Of a DNA stretch of 64,000 nt, positions 15,841 to 23,855 are shown piece by piece. Source of the stretch: Funiculus sociatus GB2-C1 (lineage in GTDB: Bacteria > Cyanobacteriota > Cyanobacteriia > Cyanobacteriales > FACHB-T130). Position numbers and translations under genes: made by a program. The notes under the pieces are model-generated. The model did not search any database. It saw only the letters and a list, made by a program, of their open reading frames with translations, and was not told the origin of the DNA. Within the stretch, counting starts at the first letter, position 1. Each line of letters starts with the position of its first letter. The DNA lies in the NCBI RefSeq assembly GCF_039962115.1, contig NZ_JAMPKJ010000009.1, positions 62,001 to 126,000 of the forward strand, written 5' to 3'.

Positions 15841-16152
15841 ATGCTACACCGCAAGATTTATCAACTCTGTTGCGATGGTCGTGAGGTCTGTATTTTCTTG
15901 CGGGACCAACAACGCTGGATAGAACGCGCTCGCATTCTTGACATTGAAGGAGATTTAGTAACACTCCGGTATGAAACCGAAGAAGAAGATGAAGTTTGTT
16001 CTTGGGAAGAAATGGTTCGCTTGGAAAGCATCGGTGCTGTAACTCAGAAGTTGGCTTCAGTACCGCGAGGGAATGTGGAACCTCTTGTATCTGACGATTG
16101 CCCAGAAGCTGAGCAGATTCGTCCGAGTTTCCCAGACTCGAATCCAGATTAA
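15841..16152 (+). CDS. Conserved cyanobacterial protein of 103 residues
   Basis: The protein begins MLHRKIYQLCCDGREVCIF. It has a compact beta-rich core with alternating acidic and hydrophobic residues (RWIERARILDIEGDLVTL, then YETEEEDEVCSWEEMV), followed by a disordered tail after about residue 75. I recall this core as a cyanobacteria-wide family of unknown function (possibly DUF6679, not verified). The ATG at 15841 is preceded by AGGAG at 15827-15831. The frame is open further upstream, but that part is not protein-like. A strong terminator follows 7 bp after the stop. Confidence 0.85.
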   Translation: MLHRKIYQLCCDGREVCIFLRDQQRWIERARILDIEGDLVTLRYETEEEDEVCSWEEMVRLESIGAVTQKLASVPRGNVEPLVSDDCPEAEQIRPSFPDSNPD

Positions 16153-16158
16153 ACAGTT

Positions 16159-16195
16159 AAAAAGGCAAAATTTAACTTTTCAATTTTGCCTTTTT
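16159..16195 (+). terminator. Rho-independent terminator, probably bidirectional
   Basis: AAAAAGGCAAAATT (16159-16172) and AATTTTGCCTTTTT (16182-16195) form a 14-bp stem with T runs on both strands. It lies after the 103-residue gene and in front of the end of the convergent hydrolase gene. Confidence 0.9.
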
Positions 16196-16252
16196 CACAA
16201 TGAAACTCGAAGCCACCACCATAATCAGTACTCGGACTTGGTGGTCGTTACT

Positions 16253-17932
16253 TCACTCTTCACGACTTTCTAAGTCGGTATCAGAGGGTGTAGCGGCGGG
16301 ATGCGCCGTTTCAAAAACTGGACAGTATCCCTCCGGTGTCACCTTAAAACCATAGAGGGGCGAGTCCTGGTTCCAACAGCGTTGCCCCCGTTGGTGCAGG
16401 CAATTGCCGCAGCATTCAATACTCAGGGGAACTTTGGCATCGCTGCTCTGACTAAGTAGTTCCCGTTGGGACAAGCCGCGCAATACCAGTTCTTCACCCT
16501 GCCATCGGGCTTCTACTAAACCAGTGTCAGAAAAGTTAGTAAAGCGGGGGTCTAGAGCGATCGCTTCTGGTAAAGTAATTGTCACCACAGCTCCCAATTC
16601 CGACAGTTCCCCTTCATAGCTGGTTTCTGGTGCCGCAGGTTGCACAAACGTCTCGCCTATCGGGAGTTCTACCAACGTTCCCGCGCCTGGAGAATGCAAG
16701 TGGTAGCGGTTGTGTAACTCCTCCAAACCAGTTAAATCAGCCAAATAAGTCGGGGAGCCGTGAACAAAAATTACGTGCTGCGGACGGAGATTATGGATCA
16801 ACTGGGTGGTTCCCAAACCATCCGAATGCTGGGCCAGTAAATAGTCCTGAGCAATCAGTGCTTCGCCGCCAGTAATGAGGCTGTAGGGATATGGCATTGC
16901 CATGTTCCTACGTTGCTGAGGTTGTAATAATACCCAAGGCCCGGTGCCTGGTTGACAGTATTCCCTTAAATCATGACTTTCATCGGTGAGGACGATACAG
17001 GGAGACTTTCCAATTGAGGAACGCTGTTCTGAAGGCAACCGGCGCACACGAGGGCGCACCCGCTCATCCCAAAATAAAGATTGATGTCGGGCAAAATTTT
17101 GTACTGATGATGGGAGAGAGGGTAGCAGTTCCAGATAGGCATCGCAGCCAGCTGCAACGTTGCCATCTACCCAAATGTCTAAATTTTGACCAGTGAATAG
17201 GTGGTGACTCCGCAACAGCATTAGGAGTTCTTGCCCTAGCCCTAAAGTCGGGACGGGCATTAAGACAGATTTCGCCCCAGCGATCGCTTGATTAATTCGC
17301 TCTGCAAGGATGTTTTCTTGGTTTCGTCTGTGGGGATGACGTGCTGTGCCATAACTGCCTTCCACAATTAGCACATCAGGCTCTAAGCCGCGCAGAGCTT
17401 CCAGGGGCAAACCTTCCACCAGCCGGGAATTGGAGAGAAAGAAGTCACCTGTGTAAAGTAGCGAGTAGGTGCGTTGTGGAGCAGTGTAGGTAAGCAATAT
17501 TGCTGCAGCGCCTGGTAAATGCCCGGCTGGGAACAATTCCGCCGCTAGTCCGGTTTGGAATTCCACAGGCGATCGCATCGGCAAAGCCTGACACAATTGT
17601 GGAATATCCTTAGTATCTACCTCTGGCCAATTCAGCGGCAGTAGTTGGGTTGTCACCTCACTGGCGTAAATTGGCAACTGTGGGAAAGCCTGACGTAACG
17701 CCAGTAACCCACGAGCATGATCCGAGTGTGCATGGCTGCACAGCACCAAATCTGCTGGAGGATTTCCTGCTTTCAAAAGCGGCGAAATATCCGCCAAACC
17801 ACAGTCTAAAAGAACGCGGTATGGGCCCAACCGCACCAGCAAACATACCCCTTCGTCGCTATGACCAACGCCATAGGGCAAATAGGCTAGATCATCGTAG
17901 CCGTGAGATGATGCCGGGGGAGCTTGACTCAT
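16253..17932 (-). CDS. MBL-fold hydrolase of the beta-CASP/RNA-processing type
   Basis: The 559-residue protein has the metallo-beta-lactamase motif HAHSDH at 67-72, a later GHLPGAAAI and YTGDF block, and SYGTARHPHR, which resembles the beta-CASP extension of CPSF-type nucleases. A HVIFVHGSPTYLADL segment corresponds to the RMMBL end. The C-terminus carries a Cys cluster (ECCGNCLHQRGQRCW, then YCPVF) that could bind zinc or a cluster. A role as an RNA-directed nuclease is inferred; the substrate is unknown. It is transcribed alone. The start at 17932 precedes the first core strand by about 15 residues. Confidence 0.85.
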   Translation of the reverse strand: MSQAPPASSHGYDDLAYLPYGVGHSDEGVCLLVRLGPYRVLLDCGLADISPLLKAGNPPADLVLCSHAHSDHARGLLALRQAFPQLPIYASEVTTQLLPLNWPEVDTKDIPQLCQALPMRSPVEFQTGLAAELFPAGHLPGAAAILLTYTAPQRTYSLLYTGDFFLSNSRLVEGLPLEALRGLEPDVLIVEGSYGTARHPHRRNQENILAERINQAIAGAKSVLMPVPTLGLGQELLMLLRSHHLFTGQNLDIWVDGNVAAGCDAYLELLPSLPSSVQNFARHQSLFWDERVRPRVRRLPSEQRSSIGKSPCIVLTDESHDLREYCQPGTGPWVLLQPQQRRNMAMPYPYSLITGGEALIAQDYLLAQHSDGLGTTQLIHNLRPQHVIFVHGSPTYLADLTGLEELHNRYHLHSPGAGTLVELPIGETFVQPAAPETSYEGELSELGAVVTITLPEAIALDPRFTNFSDTGLVEARWQGEELVLRGLSQRELLSQSSDAKVPLSIECCGNCLHQRGQRCWNQDSPLYGFKVTPEGYCPVFETAHPAATPSDTDLESREE

Positions 17933-18005
17933 TATTCGATTGATATTTGCAATTTAAAATTGTGGATTCCGACTCAATCCAAATCGGTTTAAAATCCAAA
18001 ATTAA

Positions 18006-18128
18006 TTAATGGGCAGAACCGTTTCCATGATAGTTGTCTGAATCGTAGAATCCATTCTTGGTGCCAAAAAACAGGCACGATACAGTAAAAAGAATTGTTA
18101 ATGCCACTAAAACCAGTTTCACATCCAT
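18006..18128 (-). CDS. 40-residue single-pass membrane protein, possible NDH-1 small subunit
   Basis: From the ATG at 18128 the frame encodes 40 residues: MDVK, a hydrophobic helix (about 5-22), then GTKNGFYDSDNYHGNGSAH. The helix plus short hydrophilic tail is typical of small thylakoid subunits. The conserved-looking GFYDSDNYHGNGSAH tail reminds me of NdhP-type proteins of the NDH-1 complex, but this is memory and not a search. An AGGGGA lies about 13 nt upstream. It is divergent from the glycosylase gene, with starts 42 bp apart. Confidence 0.7.
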   Translation of the reverse strand: MDVKLVLVALTILFTVSCLFFGTKNGFYDSDNYHGNGSAH

Positions 18129-18169
18129 TTGTTTTTATGTCCCCTAAGGCGTAATTAAGTATATTTACG

Positions 18170-18766
18170 ATGAATTGTATCAAAAATAATCAAGTTGTAG
18201 AACTTTCCTGGCTAGAACGTCCATCCACGGAAGTTGCACCCGACCTAATTGGCTGTACGCTGGTACGGCAAATGGCAGACGGAGAAATTATCCGGGGGCT
18301 GATAGTGGAAACTGAAGCTTACGGAGAAAACGATCCAGCGTGTCATGCCTATCGGCGGCGAACTGGGCGAAACTCGGTGATGTTTGGGGAGGCGGGACGA
18401 ACTTATGTTTATTTAATCTATGGGATGTATCATTGCCTCAACGTTGTGACAGACCGGGACGGCGTTCCTAGTGCAGTATTAATTCGGGCTTTGCAGCTAG
18501 AGTCATTACCCAGATGGATAAATGAGCGCGACCGAGTAAAACCATCACGAATTGCCGCTGGGCCCGGTAAACTCTGTCGCGCCTTGCAAATTGACAGCAC
18601 TCTCAATGCACAAGTTCTACAACCCGGTCAACCTCTGTGGTTAGAACATCGCTCCTCAGAATTTACACCCGAAATCGTCCAGACGACTCGGATTGGTTTA
18701 ACTCAGGGGATTGATTTGCCTTGGCGGTGGTATCTGGGAAACTGTCCGGCTGTTTCCAAACTCTAG
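18170..18766 (+). CDS. mpg: 3-methyladenine DNA glycosylase (AAG/MPG family)
   Basis: The enzyme excises alkylated and deaminated purines from DNA to start base-excision repair. The 198-residue protein has the AAG-family blocks: GCTLVRQMADGEIIRGLIVETEAYG with the catalytic Glu, CHAYRRRTGRNSVMFG, the YVYLIYGMYHCLNVV segment that carries the intercalating Tyr, and AAGPGKLCRAL. Length is normal for the bacterial form. The ATG at 18170 gives a short lead-in. Its 3' end overlaps the convergent lipoprotein gene by 4 bp. Confidence 0.93.
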   Translation: MNCIKNNQVVELSWLERPSTEVAPDLIGCTLVRQMADGEIIRGLIVETEAYGENDPACHAYRRRTGRNSVMFGEAGRTYVYLIYGMYHCLNVVTDRDGVPSAVLIRALQLESLPRWINERDRVKPSRIAAGPGKLCRALQIDSTLNAQVLQPGQPLWLEHRSSEFTPEIVQTTRIGLTQGIDLPWRWYLGNCPAVSKL

Positions 18767-19281
18767 AGATAAATTTCCTGTCCTTGGTCTGTGAAGCGGA
18801 CATCTTTAATCTTCCACGCTTGATTACTAATCAGCGTTTTTCGCAAACTGCCGAATAGAGCGAATTGTTCGCAAGTTGACAAAGAGACAAACTTCCGTTC
18901 TTGATTGGGTGCCAGTCGCAAATCAACAGTAGCAACGCCACTTTTTTGATTAACCTTGACGCGATACCCAGCTAAATTGAAGTCGGCTGTGTCCCTTTCT
19001 TCCAAAACTTTACCAACTGCTGCTGCTACTGAATTTTTATCTGAGACAGCTACTTTTTCTGGCACTAATTCCTGACACTGATTATCCGGTTGGTAGATGG
19101 TGACAGTGATGGTGGTTCTTGAGGTCGTGGTAGTAGTTGTGCTAGCAGCAGTATTTGAAATTGTTGTTGGATTAACTGCGTTGTCTGTTTTGCGGTTGGT
19201 AGGAGTAGTAGTACAGCTACTTAGGTTGAGAACGATTACTCCAGTTAAAAGCGGGGCGATAGATTTTTTTATAAGTTGCAT
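18763..19281 (-). CDS. Lipoprotein with GerMN-type domain
   Basis: The 172-residue protein starts with a lipoprotein signal peptide (MQLIKKSIAPLLTGVIVLNLSSC, lipidated Cys at 23). A Thr-rich linker of about 40 residues follows. The C-terminal domain (about 60-172) has the GerMN pattern: ITVTIYQPD, a helix AAAVGKVL, then GVATVDL, FGSLRKTL and a final RFTDQGQEIYL strand. It is anchored in the periplasm or outer envelope. GerMN domains occur in peptidoglycan-associated and germination proteins; the exact job here is unknown. Confidence 0.8.
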   Translation of the reverse strand: MQLIKKSIAPLLTGVIVLNLSSCTTTPTNRKTDNAVNPTTISNTAASTTTTTTSRTTITVTIYQPDNQCQELVPEKVAVSDKNSVAAAVGKVLEERDTADFNLAGYRVKVNQKSGVATVDLRLAPNQERKFVSLSTCEQFALFGSLRKTLISNQAWKIKDVRFTDQGQEIYL

Positions 19282-19469
19282 AATTTTTCAAACTTATATT
19301 TGGTATTTGGATAGATTGGTGCGATCGCGCCAATTGTGAAATGCACCTTGAGGGGATAGCATATATTTACTGGCATTGCTTAGCGATATCAGTGTAGATT
19401 TCTGCGGAATTTATGGACCGAAGTCCATTAGGTGACAGTAGTAAACTCCTCTAGCGTCTGGTGGGCGAT

Positions 19470-19499
19470 CTAGTCTTTGCCAGCGCGTGGGGAGACTAG
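19470..19499 (+). promoter_or_regulatory. Hairpin in the mgtE leader next to the ribosome site
   Basis: CTAGTCT (19470-19476) pairs with AGACTAG (19493-19499) and encloses an inner CCA/TGG pairing. AGGAAGGAAG and the mgtE ATG follow within 16 nt. A hairpin so close to the Shine-Dalgarno sequence could modulate translation, perhaps with magnesium. It does not match the M-box consensus beyond an upstream TTAGGTGA. Confidence 0.35.
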
Positions 19500-19514
19500 G
19501 AATAGGAAGGAAGA

Positions 19515-20867
19515 ATGCTCACTCAAGAAGGACGTGTTGCACTGGCGGATATTGGCGACTTAAATCAGCTAAAGTCGGAATTGAATGGTTTGCCAGCGGT
19601 AGATGTGGGGGATTACATTGTAGAATTGCCTCCAGAAAAGCGGGCGATCGCATTCCGATTACTGAAGAAAGATCCGGCTATTGATGTATTTGAATATCTG
19701 CCGCCAGAGGTGCAGGAAGAATTGATTAATTCGCTGCATGACAACCAGGTGGTGCAAATTGTCGAGGCGATGCGCCCTGATGACCGGGCAGAATTGTTTG
19801 ATGAGTTGCCAGCTGGAGTCGTAAGGCGGCTTTTGCAACAACTCAGCCCTTCGGAACGGCAAGCAACAGCGAGAATTCTGGGTTATCCAGAAGGTACTGC
19901 TGGGCGCGTGATGACTACAGAATATGTATGGTTGCGGGAAGGCTTAACGGTGGGAGAAGCCTTAAGCAAAATCCGTCTGAGTGACGAAGATAAGGAAACA
20001 ATTTATTACGCCTACGTCACAGACAACAACCGCAAACTGGTTCGGGTGGTGTCTTTGCGGCAGCTGTTATTTTCAATTCCCGATGCCCTGATCCGTGATA
20101 TTGCCAGCGATCGCGTTGTCAAAGCTACTACGGAAACGCCCCAGGAAGAAGTCGCGCAACTAATGAAGCGTTACGACCTGATTGCAGTACCTGTAGTTGA
20201 CCGCGAAGACCGATTGGTGGGGATTATTACCATTGACGACGTGGTGGACATTCTAGAGGAGGAAGCAACCGAAGACATTCAGAAACTCGCTGGGGTGAGT
20301 GGTGGTGATGAAGCCGCTTTGTCGCCTCCCCACGTTACGCTTCGCAAGCGACTGCCGTGGTTGTTGGGTAATATTGGTTTGTATATTGGTGCGGCGAGTG
20401 CGATCGCGCCCTTCCAAGGTGTAATTTCGGTTGTGCCAGTTCTTGCGGTCATCATGCCGATTTTGTCCAACACCAGTGGCAATGTCGCTATTCAAGCTTT
20501 ATCAGTGACAGTACGCGGACTCGGTGTAGGTGAAGTGACACCGGAAGATACGTTAAAAATTCTCCGCAAGGAAATCTTAGCGGGGTTGGGTACGGCTTTA
20601 GCTTTAAGTTTTGCCCTTGGCATCCTTTCGTTAATTTGGTCGCCGCCAAATGACCGATGGGTGGCTTTAGTTGCCGCAATGGTGATGGCTGTTAATGTTA
20701 TCGTAGCCGCGACTTTGGGAACTTTGCTGCCAATGGGTTTGAAGCGGGTTAACCTCGATCCAGCTCTAATTAGCGGCCCGTTATTAACTACAATGCTGGA
20801 TGCAGTGGGATTTTTGACCTTCTTATCGCTGATCTCGGTTGCTTTGAGGGTAGTAGCCCACAATTAA
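19515..20867 (+). CDS. mgtE: Magnesium transporter MgtE
   Basis: MgtE is a homodimeric Mg2+ channel of the cytoplasmic membrane, gated by cytosolic Mg2+. All parts are present in the 450-residue protein: an N-domain (about 20-130, with the ELPPEKRAIAFRLLKKDPA repeats), two CBS domains (about 135-255, with AVPVVDREDRLVGIITIDDVVDIL), the plug helix, and five membrane helices (about 285-450, with PILSNTSGNVAIQAL in the pore region). The start is supported by AGGAAGGAAG just upstream. A structured leader precedes it, and pyrB follows after an AT-rich inverted repeat. Confidence 0.96.
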   Translation: MLTQEGRVALADIGDLNQLKSELNGLPAVDVGDYIVELPPEKRAIAFRLLKKDPAIDVFEYLPPEVQEELINSLHDNQVVQIVEAMRPDDRAELFDELPAGVVRRLLQQLSPSERQATARILGYPEGTAGRVMTTEYVWLREGLTVGEALSKIRLSDEDKETIYYAYVTDNNRKLVRVVSLRQLLFSIPDALIRDIASDRVVKATTETPQEEVAQLMKRYDLIAVPVVDREDRLVGIITIDDVVDILEEEATEDIQKLAGVSGGDEAALSPPHVTLRKRLPWLLGNIGLYIGAASAIAPFQGVISVVPVLAVIMPILSNTSGNVAIQALSVTVRGLGVGEVTPEDTLKILRKEILAGLGTALALSFALGILSLIWSPPNDRWVALVAAMVMAVNVIVAATLGTLLPMGLKRVNLDPALISGPLLTTMLDAVGFLTFLSLISVALRVVAHN

Positions 20868-20873
20868 AAATGT

Positions 20874-20940
20874 AAAATTAAAAATTAAAAATGAAAGAAC
20901 ATATCTTGATTTTTTAATTTTTAATTTTTAATTATTTTTC
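20874..20940 (+). terminator. AT-rich inverted repeat between mgtE and pyrB
   Basis: Runs of AAAATTAAAAATTAAAAAT (20874-20892) face TTTTTAATTTTTAATTTTTAATT (about 20911-20933), followed by Ts. It can form a long AT stem and may act as a terminator for mgtE, but it is also a low-complexity repeat common in cyanobacterial spacers. Confidence 0.5.
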
Positions 20941-20942
20941 TG

Positions 20943-21974
20943 ATGCCTACTACCAATTGGACTCGTCACCACATTCTTTCCTTGGCAGATTTTACGCCAG
21001 ATGAATACGACACTGTGCTGCAAACTGCTGCCAGTTTTCAAGAGGTGCTTTCGCGGCGCACGAAGAAAGTACCAACGCTACAAGGTCAGGTAGTCGCTAA
21101 TTTGTTTTTTGAATCTTCTACCCGTACTCGCAGTAGTTTTGAACTGGCAGCAAAGCGCCTCTCTGCTGATACGCTGAATTTTGCAGCAGCAACGTCTTCT
21201 TTGACGAAGGGCGAGACAATTCTGGATACGGCGAAAACCTATCTGGCAATGGGTGCGGATATGATGGTGATTCGCCATCGGGAGGCGGGAGTGCCGCAAG
21301 CGATCGCCTTGGAAATGGATCGTTTGCGATCGCGGGTAGGTGTCCTCAATGCTGGTGATGGTCAGCACGAACACCCTTCCCAAGCACTCTTAGACTTGTT
21401 TACCATCTGCACTCTTTTAGACCCAGGCCACCCGCGACTCGAACTCCTCAAAGACAAAAAAATTGTCATTGTTGGCGATATTCTCCACTCGCGGGTAGCC
21501 AGATCGAATATCTGGAGTTTGACAGCGACAGGCGCAGAGGTTCATCTAGCTGGGCCACCCACTCTTTTACCCCAGCTTTTTGCTGCCTACGGTAGCCAGG
21601 GACTTGAGGGAGAGGCAATTCCCCAATCCCCAATCCCCAATCCCCAACGAAAGCTATTTCTCCACTGGGATTTAGAACCAGCTTTACAAAATGCCGATTT
21701 TGTGATGACGTTGCGGCTGCAAAAGGAACGCATGACTCAGCATTTGCTGCCTAGTCTGCGAGAATACCATCAACGGTATGGGATAACACGCGATCGCCTG
21801 AAACTCTGCCAACAGAACGTTAAAGTGCTGCATCCAGGGCCAGTTAATCGTGGCGTGGAAATTAGTTCTGACCTGATGGACGACCCCCAGTTCAGTTTAA
21901 TCTCCCAGCAGGTGACGAGCGGCGTTGCCGTTCGCATGGCACTACTTTACCTGATGGGCAGCGGTAAATCTTAA
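20943..21974 (+). CDS. pyrB: Aspartate carbamoyltransferase catalytic subunit
   Basis: PyrB joins carbamoyl phosphate and aspartate to N-carbamoyl-aspartate, the committed step of pyrimidine synthesis. The 343-residue sequence shows the carbamoyl-phosphate site [10 protein letters not shown] (58-67), the HPSQALLD motif, [22 protein letters not shown] and the C-terminal LHPGPVNRG. It is longer than the usual 305-335 residues because of a Pro/Gln/Asn-rich insert around 225-236, encoded by four CCCCAAT heptamers, in a surface loop of the aspartate domain. No regulatory subunit gene is nearby. The start is placed at the ATG after the AT-rich spacer; no clear Shine-Dalgarno sequence is seen. Confidence 0.95.
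   Translation: MPTTNWTRHHILSLADFTPDEYDTVLQTAASFQEVLSRRTKKVPTLQGQVVANLFFESSTRTRSSFELAAKRLSADTLNFAAATSSLTKGETILDTAKTYLAMGADMMVIRHREAGVPQAIALEMDRLRSRVGVLNAGDGQHEHPSQALLDLFTICTLLDPGHPRLELLKDKKIVIVGDILHSRVARSNIWSLTATGAEVHLAGPPTLLPQLFAAYGSQGLEGEAIPQSPIPNPQRKLFLHWDLEPALQNADFVMTLRLQKERMTQHLLPSLREYHQRYGITRDRLKLCQQNVKVLHPGPVNRGVEISSDLMDDPQFSLISQQVTSGVAVRMALLYLMGSGKS
21621..21648 (+). repeat. STRR heptamer tract CCCCAAT x4 inside pyrB
   Basis: Three perfect copies of CCCCAAT and a fourth ending in C lie in the reading frame of pyrB and encode residues 227-235. This is the same heptamer as in the P-type ATPase gene and in two spacers of this window. Confidence 0.92.
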
Positions 21975-22080
21975 TTTGTGGGTCAGCATCTTGCCATCCC
22001 CTCACTGTTAATATTTTCATAGGCTTAGGGCGCTGGATCGATCACAATAGATCCAGTTCCTTGCTCAGGATTTCAACTTG

Positions 22081-22575
22081 ATGAATGGTGTCACCAGTCT
22101 TTTAAACACTCCCACTCAACACCACAAAGGAGACAACTTTGCCATCTCCTTTGCTCCCTTGTCACTGGAAGAAGTTTATGCCTTAGGAGATGACCCAGGT
22201 AACGGTGCCATTGTGGTGATGAGTGGAATGGTTCGCAATCAAACCGATGGTAGACCAGTAGTTGCCTTGGAGTATCAAGCTTATGAGCCGATGGCTTTAC
22301 AAATCTTTAGACAAATTGCCGCTGATATCCGCCAAACATGGCAAGATGTCAATCGGGTTGTAATTCACCATCGCATCGGACGCTTAGAAATTGGTCAAAT
22401 CAGCGTGCTAGTAGCTGTGGGTTGTCCTCACCGTTCGGAAGCCTTTGAAGCCTGCCAATATGCGATTGATACCCTAAAGCACAACGCTCCAATTTGGAAA
22501 AAGGAACATTGGGCGGATGGTTCTAGTAGTTGGGTGAGTATTGGTGCTTGCGAAACTCAACAAGAGGGTTGCTAA
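22081..22575 (+). CDS. moaE: Molybdopterin synthase catalytic subunit MoaE
   Basis: MoaE, with MoaD, inserts sulfur into precursor Z (cPMP) to form molybdopterin. The 164-residue protein has the family blocks: AIVVMSGMVRN near 42-52, LEYQAYEPMA, RVVIHHRIGRLEIG, VAVGCPHRSEAFEACQYAID and the catalytic KEHWADGSSSWV near the C-terminus. The start is the ATG at 22081, with AGGA upstream; an in-frame TTG lies one codon before. MoaD is not adjacent. moaA, the first enzyme of the pathway, is at 41.2 kb. Confidence 0.95.
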   Translation: MNGVTSLLNTPTQHHKGDNFAISFAPLSLEEVYALGDDPGNGAIVVMSGMVRNQTDGRPVVALEYQAYEPMALQIFRQIAADIRQTWQDVNRVVIHHRIGRLEIGQISVLVAVGCPHRSEAFEACQYAIDTLKHNAPIWKKEHWADGSSSWVSIGACETQQEGC

Positions 22576-22715
22576 GTCGCTAATTGGCATTTGTTGCAAA
22601 ACTTTAAGTTTTCAGGTGTCGTAGGTTGCAGTTTGTAACTATTGCTTTATCTCCGGAAAATTATCCTTTAGACTGAGTTGCAATTCATAAATTTGAGATA
22701 AGCAGGGTTAGATAA

Positions 22716-23030
22716 ATGCCAAATCTGCACTGGCACGATTATTTACTTTTCGCTTCTTTAGTTGCTAGTATTGCGGGACTTTTTTTACTATCTGATGGCG
22801 ACTCAACTCAAGCTTCTGAGCTTGAGACAAGTGAGCAAATGCTGTTATCAATGAGCTTTTCTTACTGGATAGTACACTGCGTCATGGTAGGTATCCTGAA
22901 GCTTTGGCATCCTGAGTGGGAAATCTTATCAATTAATTTGAGGTTGACGGCTGCTTTTTCTTACTTGTTGACCTTTTCTTGCATACTGTCTCTCCCGCTA
23001 CACAGAATGTCAGTACGTCAAGTAGAGTAA
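22716..23030 (+). CDS. Hypothetical three-helix membrane protein
   Basis: The 104-residue protein has predicted membrane helices at about 8-27, 43-63 and 72-96, separated by short loops. The first loop is acidic (SDGDSTQASELETSEQ). Aromatic residues flank the helices. No known motif is visible and I do not recognise a family. It lies between moaE and a bidirectional terminator at 23132-23182, in its own short transcription unit. It could be a small integral membrane protein of unknown role. Confidence 0.6.
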   Translation: MPNLHWHDYLLFASLVASIAGLFLLSDGDSTQASELETSEQMLLSMSFSYWIVHCVMVGILKLWHPEWEILSINLRLTAAFSYLLTFSCILSLPLHRMSVRQVE

Positions 23031-23131
23031 TGTCAAGTTTGGATTTTCAATTGGTTCAAAGTATTAGGTTGTTAAGCGTGATTAACGCATTCTATAAATA
23101 GAAGGAAACAGCCACTCAATTGAATCTTGTC

Positions 23132-23182
23132 AAAAAAATCACCCCATTTCCAAGAAACTTGGTAAAAATATGGGGTGATTTT
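23132..23182. terminator. Bidirectional Rho-independent terminator
   Basis: AAAATCACCCCAT (23135-23147) and ATGGGGTGATTTT (23170-23182) form a 13-bp stem, with an inner CCAAG/CTTGG hairpin. On the minus strand seven Ts follow the stem, and on the plus strand four. It ends the SH3 gene and the small membrane-protein gene, which converge here. Confidence 0.9.
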
Positions 23183-23207
23183 AACTTAATGAGTTTAGGC
23201 TAAAATA

Positions 23208-23855
23208 CTACGGACAACGACCGACATTCAATGAGTTTGAACTAGGATAGCCGTAAGAAATCCATCCGGCAACCGGGGCGGTAATTTGTACCCAAGCACG
23301 GCGATCGCTATCGTAAGTTAAGTCTGGAGGACTCTTCGCGAGAGTAACGCGATCGCCAAGTCTGATTCCACCAACTCTGGTGCCAGTTTTGTTGGGGCCA
23401 CTACGAATAGCCAAACCCTCACTTCCTCTGTACGTAACTACGCGACAGAGGCTGGAAGGTTGAACAGGGGGAGGATTGTTTGCTCCAGTGCAGGGTTTAA
23501 GGTATTGTGCCTGTACGTAACCCGTAGCAGGCGCATTAATGGCAATCCAACCAGCACTACCATTATCTGCCAGAGTAACTGTTTCGTTGGGAGCTAAGGT
23601 TCTAATCGTTTGACTCGTGGTTGAACGCTGTGCGTAGACAAAAATCCGCTGATTAACGGCGCGGCACTGTCCCACAAGTCCCTGTGCTAGTAGCAACTCG
23701 CCCTGAGGCTGAATAGAATTTGGTTGTGATTCTTGAATAGAGCTATATGTGGTGCTGTTAGTGACCGCAGTGGCGGAGAGATTCAAGCCCCCCGCAGCGG
23801 TTAATCCGACAGCAAACAGGGTAACAGGCATTGCCCAGTGGCTCTTTGTTTTCAT
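23208..23855 (-). CDS. Secreted protein with two bacterial SH3 domains
   Basis: The 215-residue protein has a signal peptide of about 30 residues (KSHWAMPVTLFAVGLTAAGGLNLSATA). Two bacterial SH3 modules follow. The first is about 60-120 (RIFVYAQRSTTSQTIRTL, GWIAINAPATGYVQAQYLKPC). The second is about 133-212 (RVVTYRGSEGLAIRSGP, WVQITAPVAGWISYGY). A Pro-rich linker joins them. Such proteins act outside the cytoplasmic membrane and often bind cell-wall peptides. There is no catalytic domain. AGGAG lies about 8 nt before the ATG at 23855, and transcription ends at the bidirectional terminator. Confidence 0.85.
   Translation of the reverse strand: MKTKSHWAMPVTLFAVGLTAAGGLNLSATAVTNSTTYSSIQESQPNSIQPQGELLLAQGLVGQCRAVNQRIFVYAQRSTTSQTIRTLAPNETVTLADNGSAGWIAINAPATGYVQAQYLKPCTGANNPPPVQPSSLCRVVTYRGSEGLAIRSGPNKTGTRVGGIRLGDRVTLAKSPPDLTYDSDRRAWVQITAPVAGWISYGYPSSNSLNVGRCP

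Noticed and set aside
15202-15922. Several short frames between the small gene and the conserved 103-residue gene
   Set aside because: No ribosome sites, no motifs, unusual composition; only the frame from 15841 is protein-like.
19400-19514. M-box (ykoK) Mg2+ riboswitch before mgtE
   Set aside because: Only TTAGGTGA resembles the consensus; the other conserved parts are not found.
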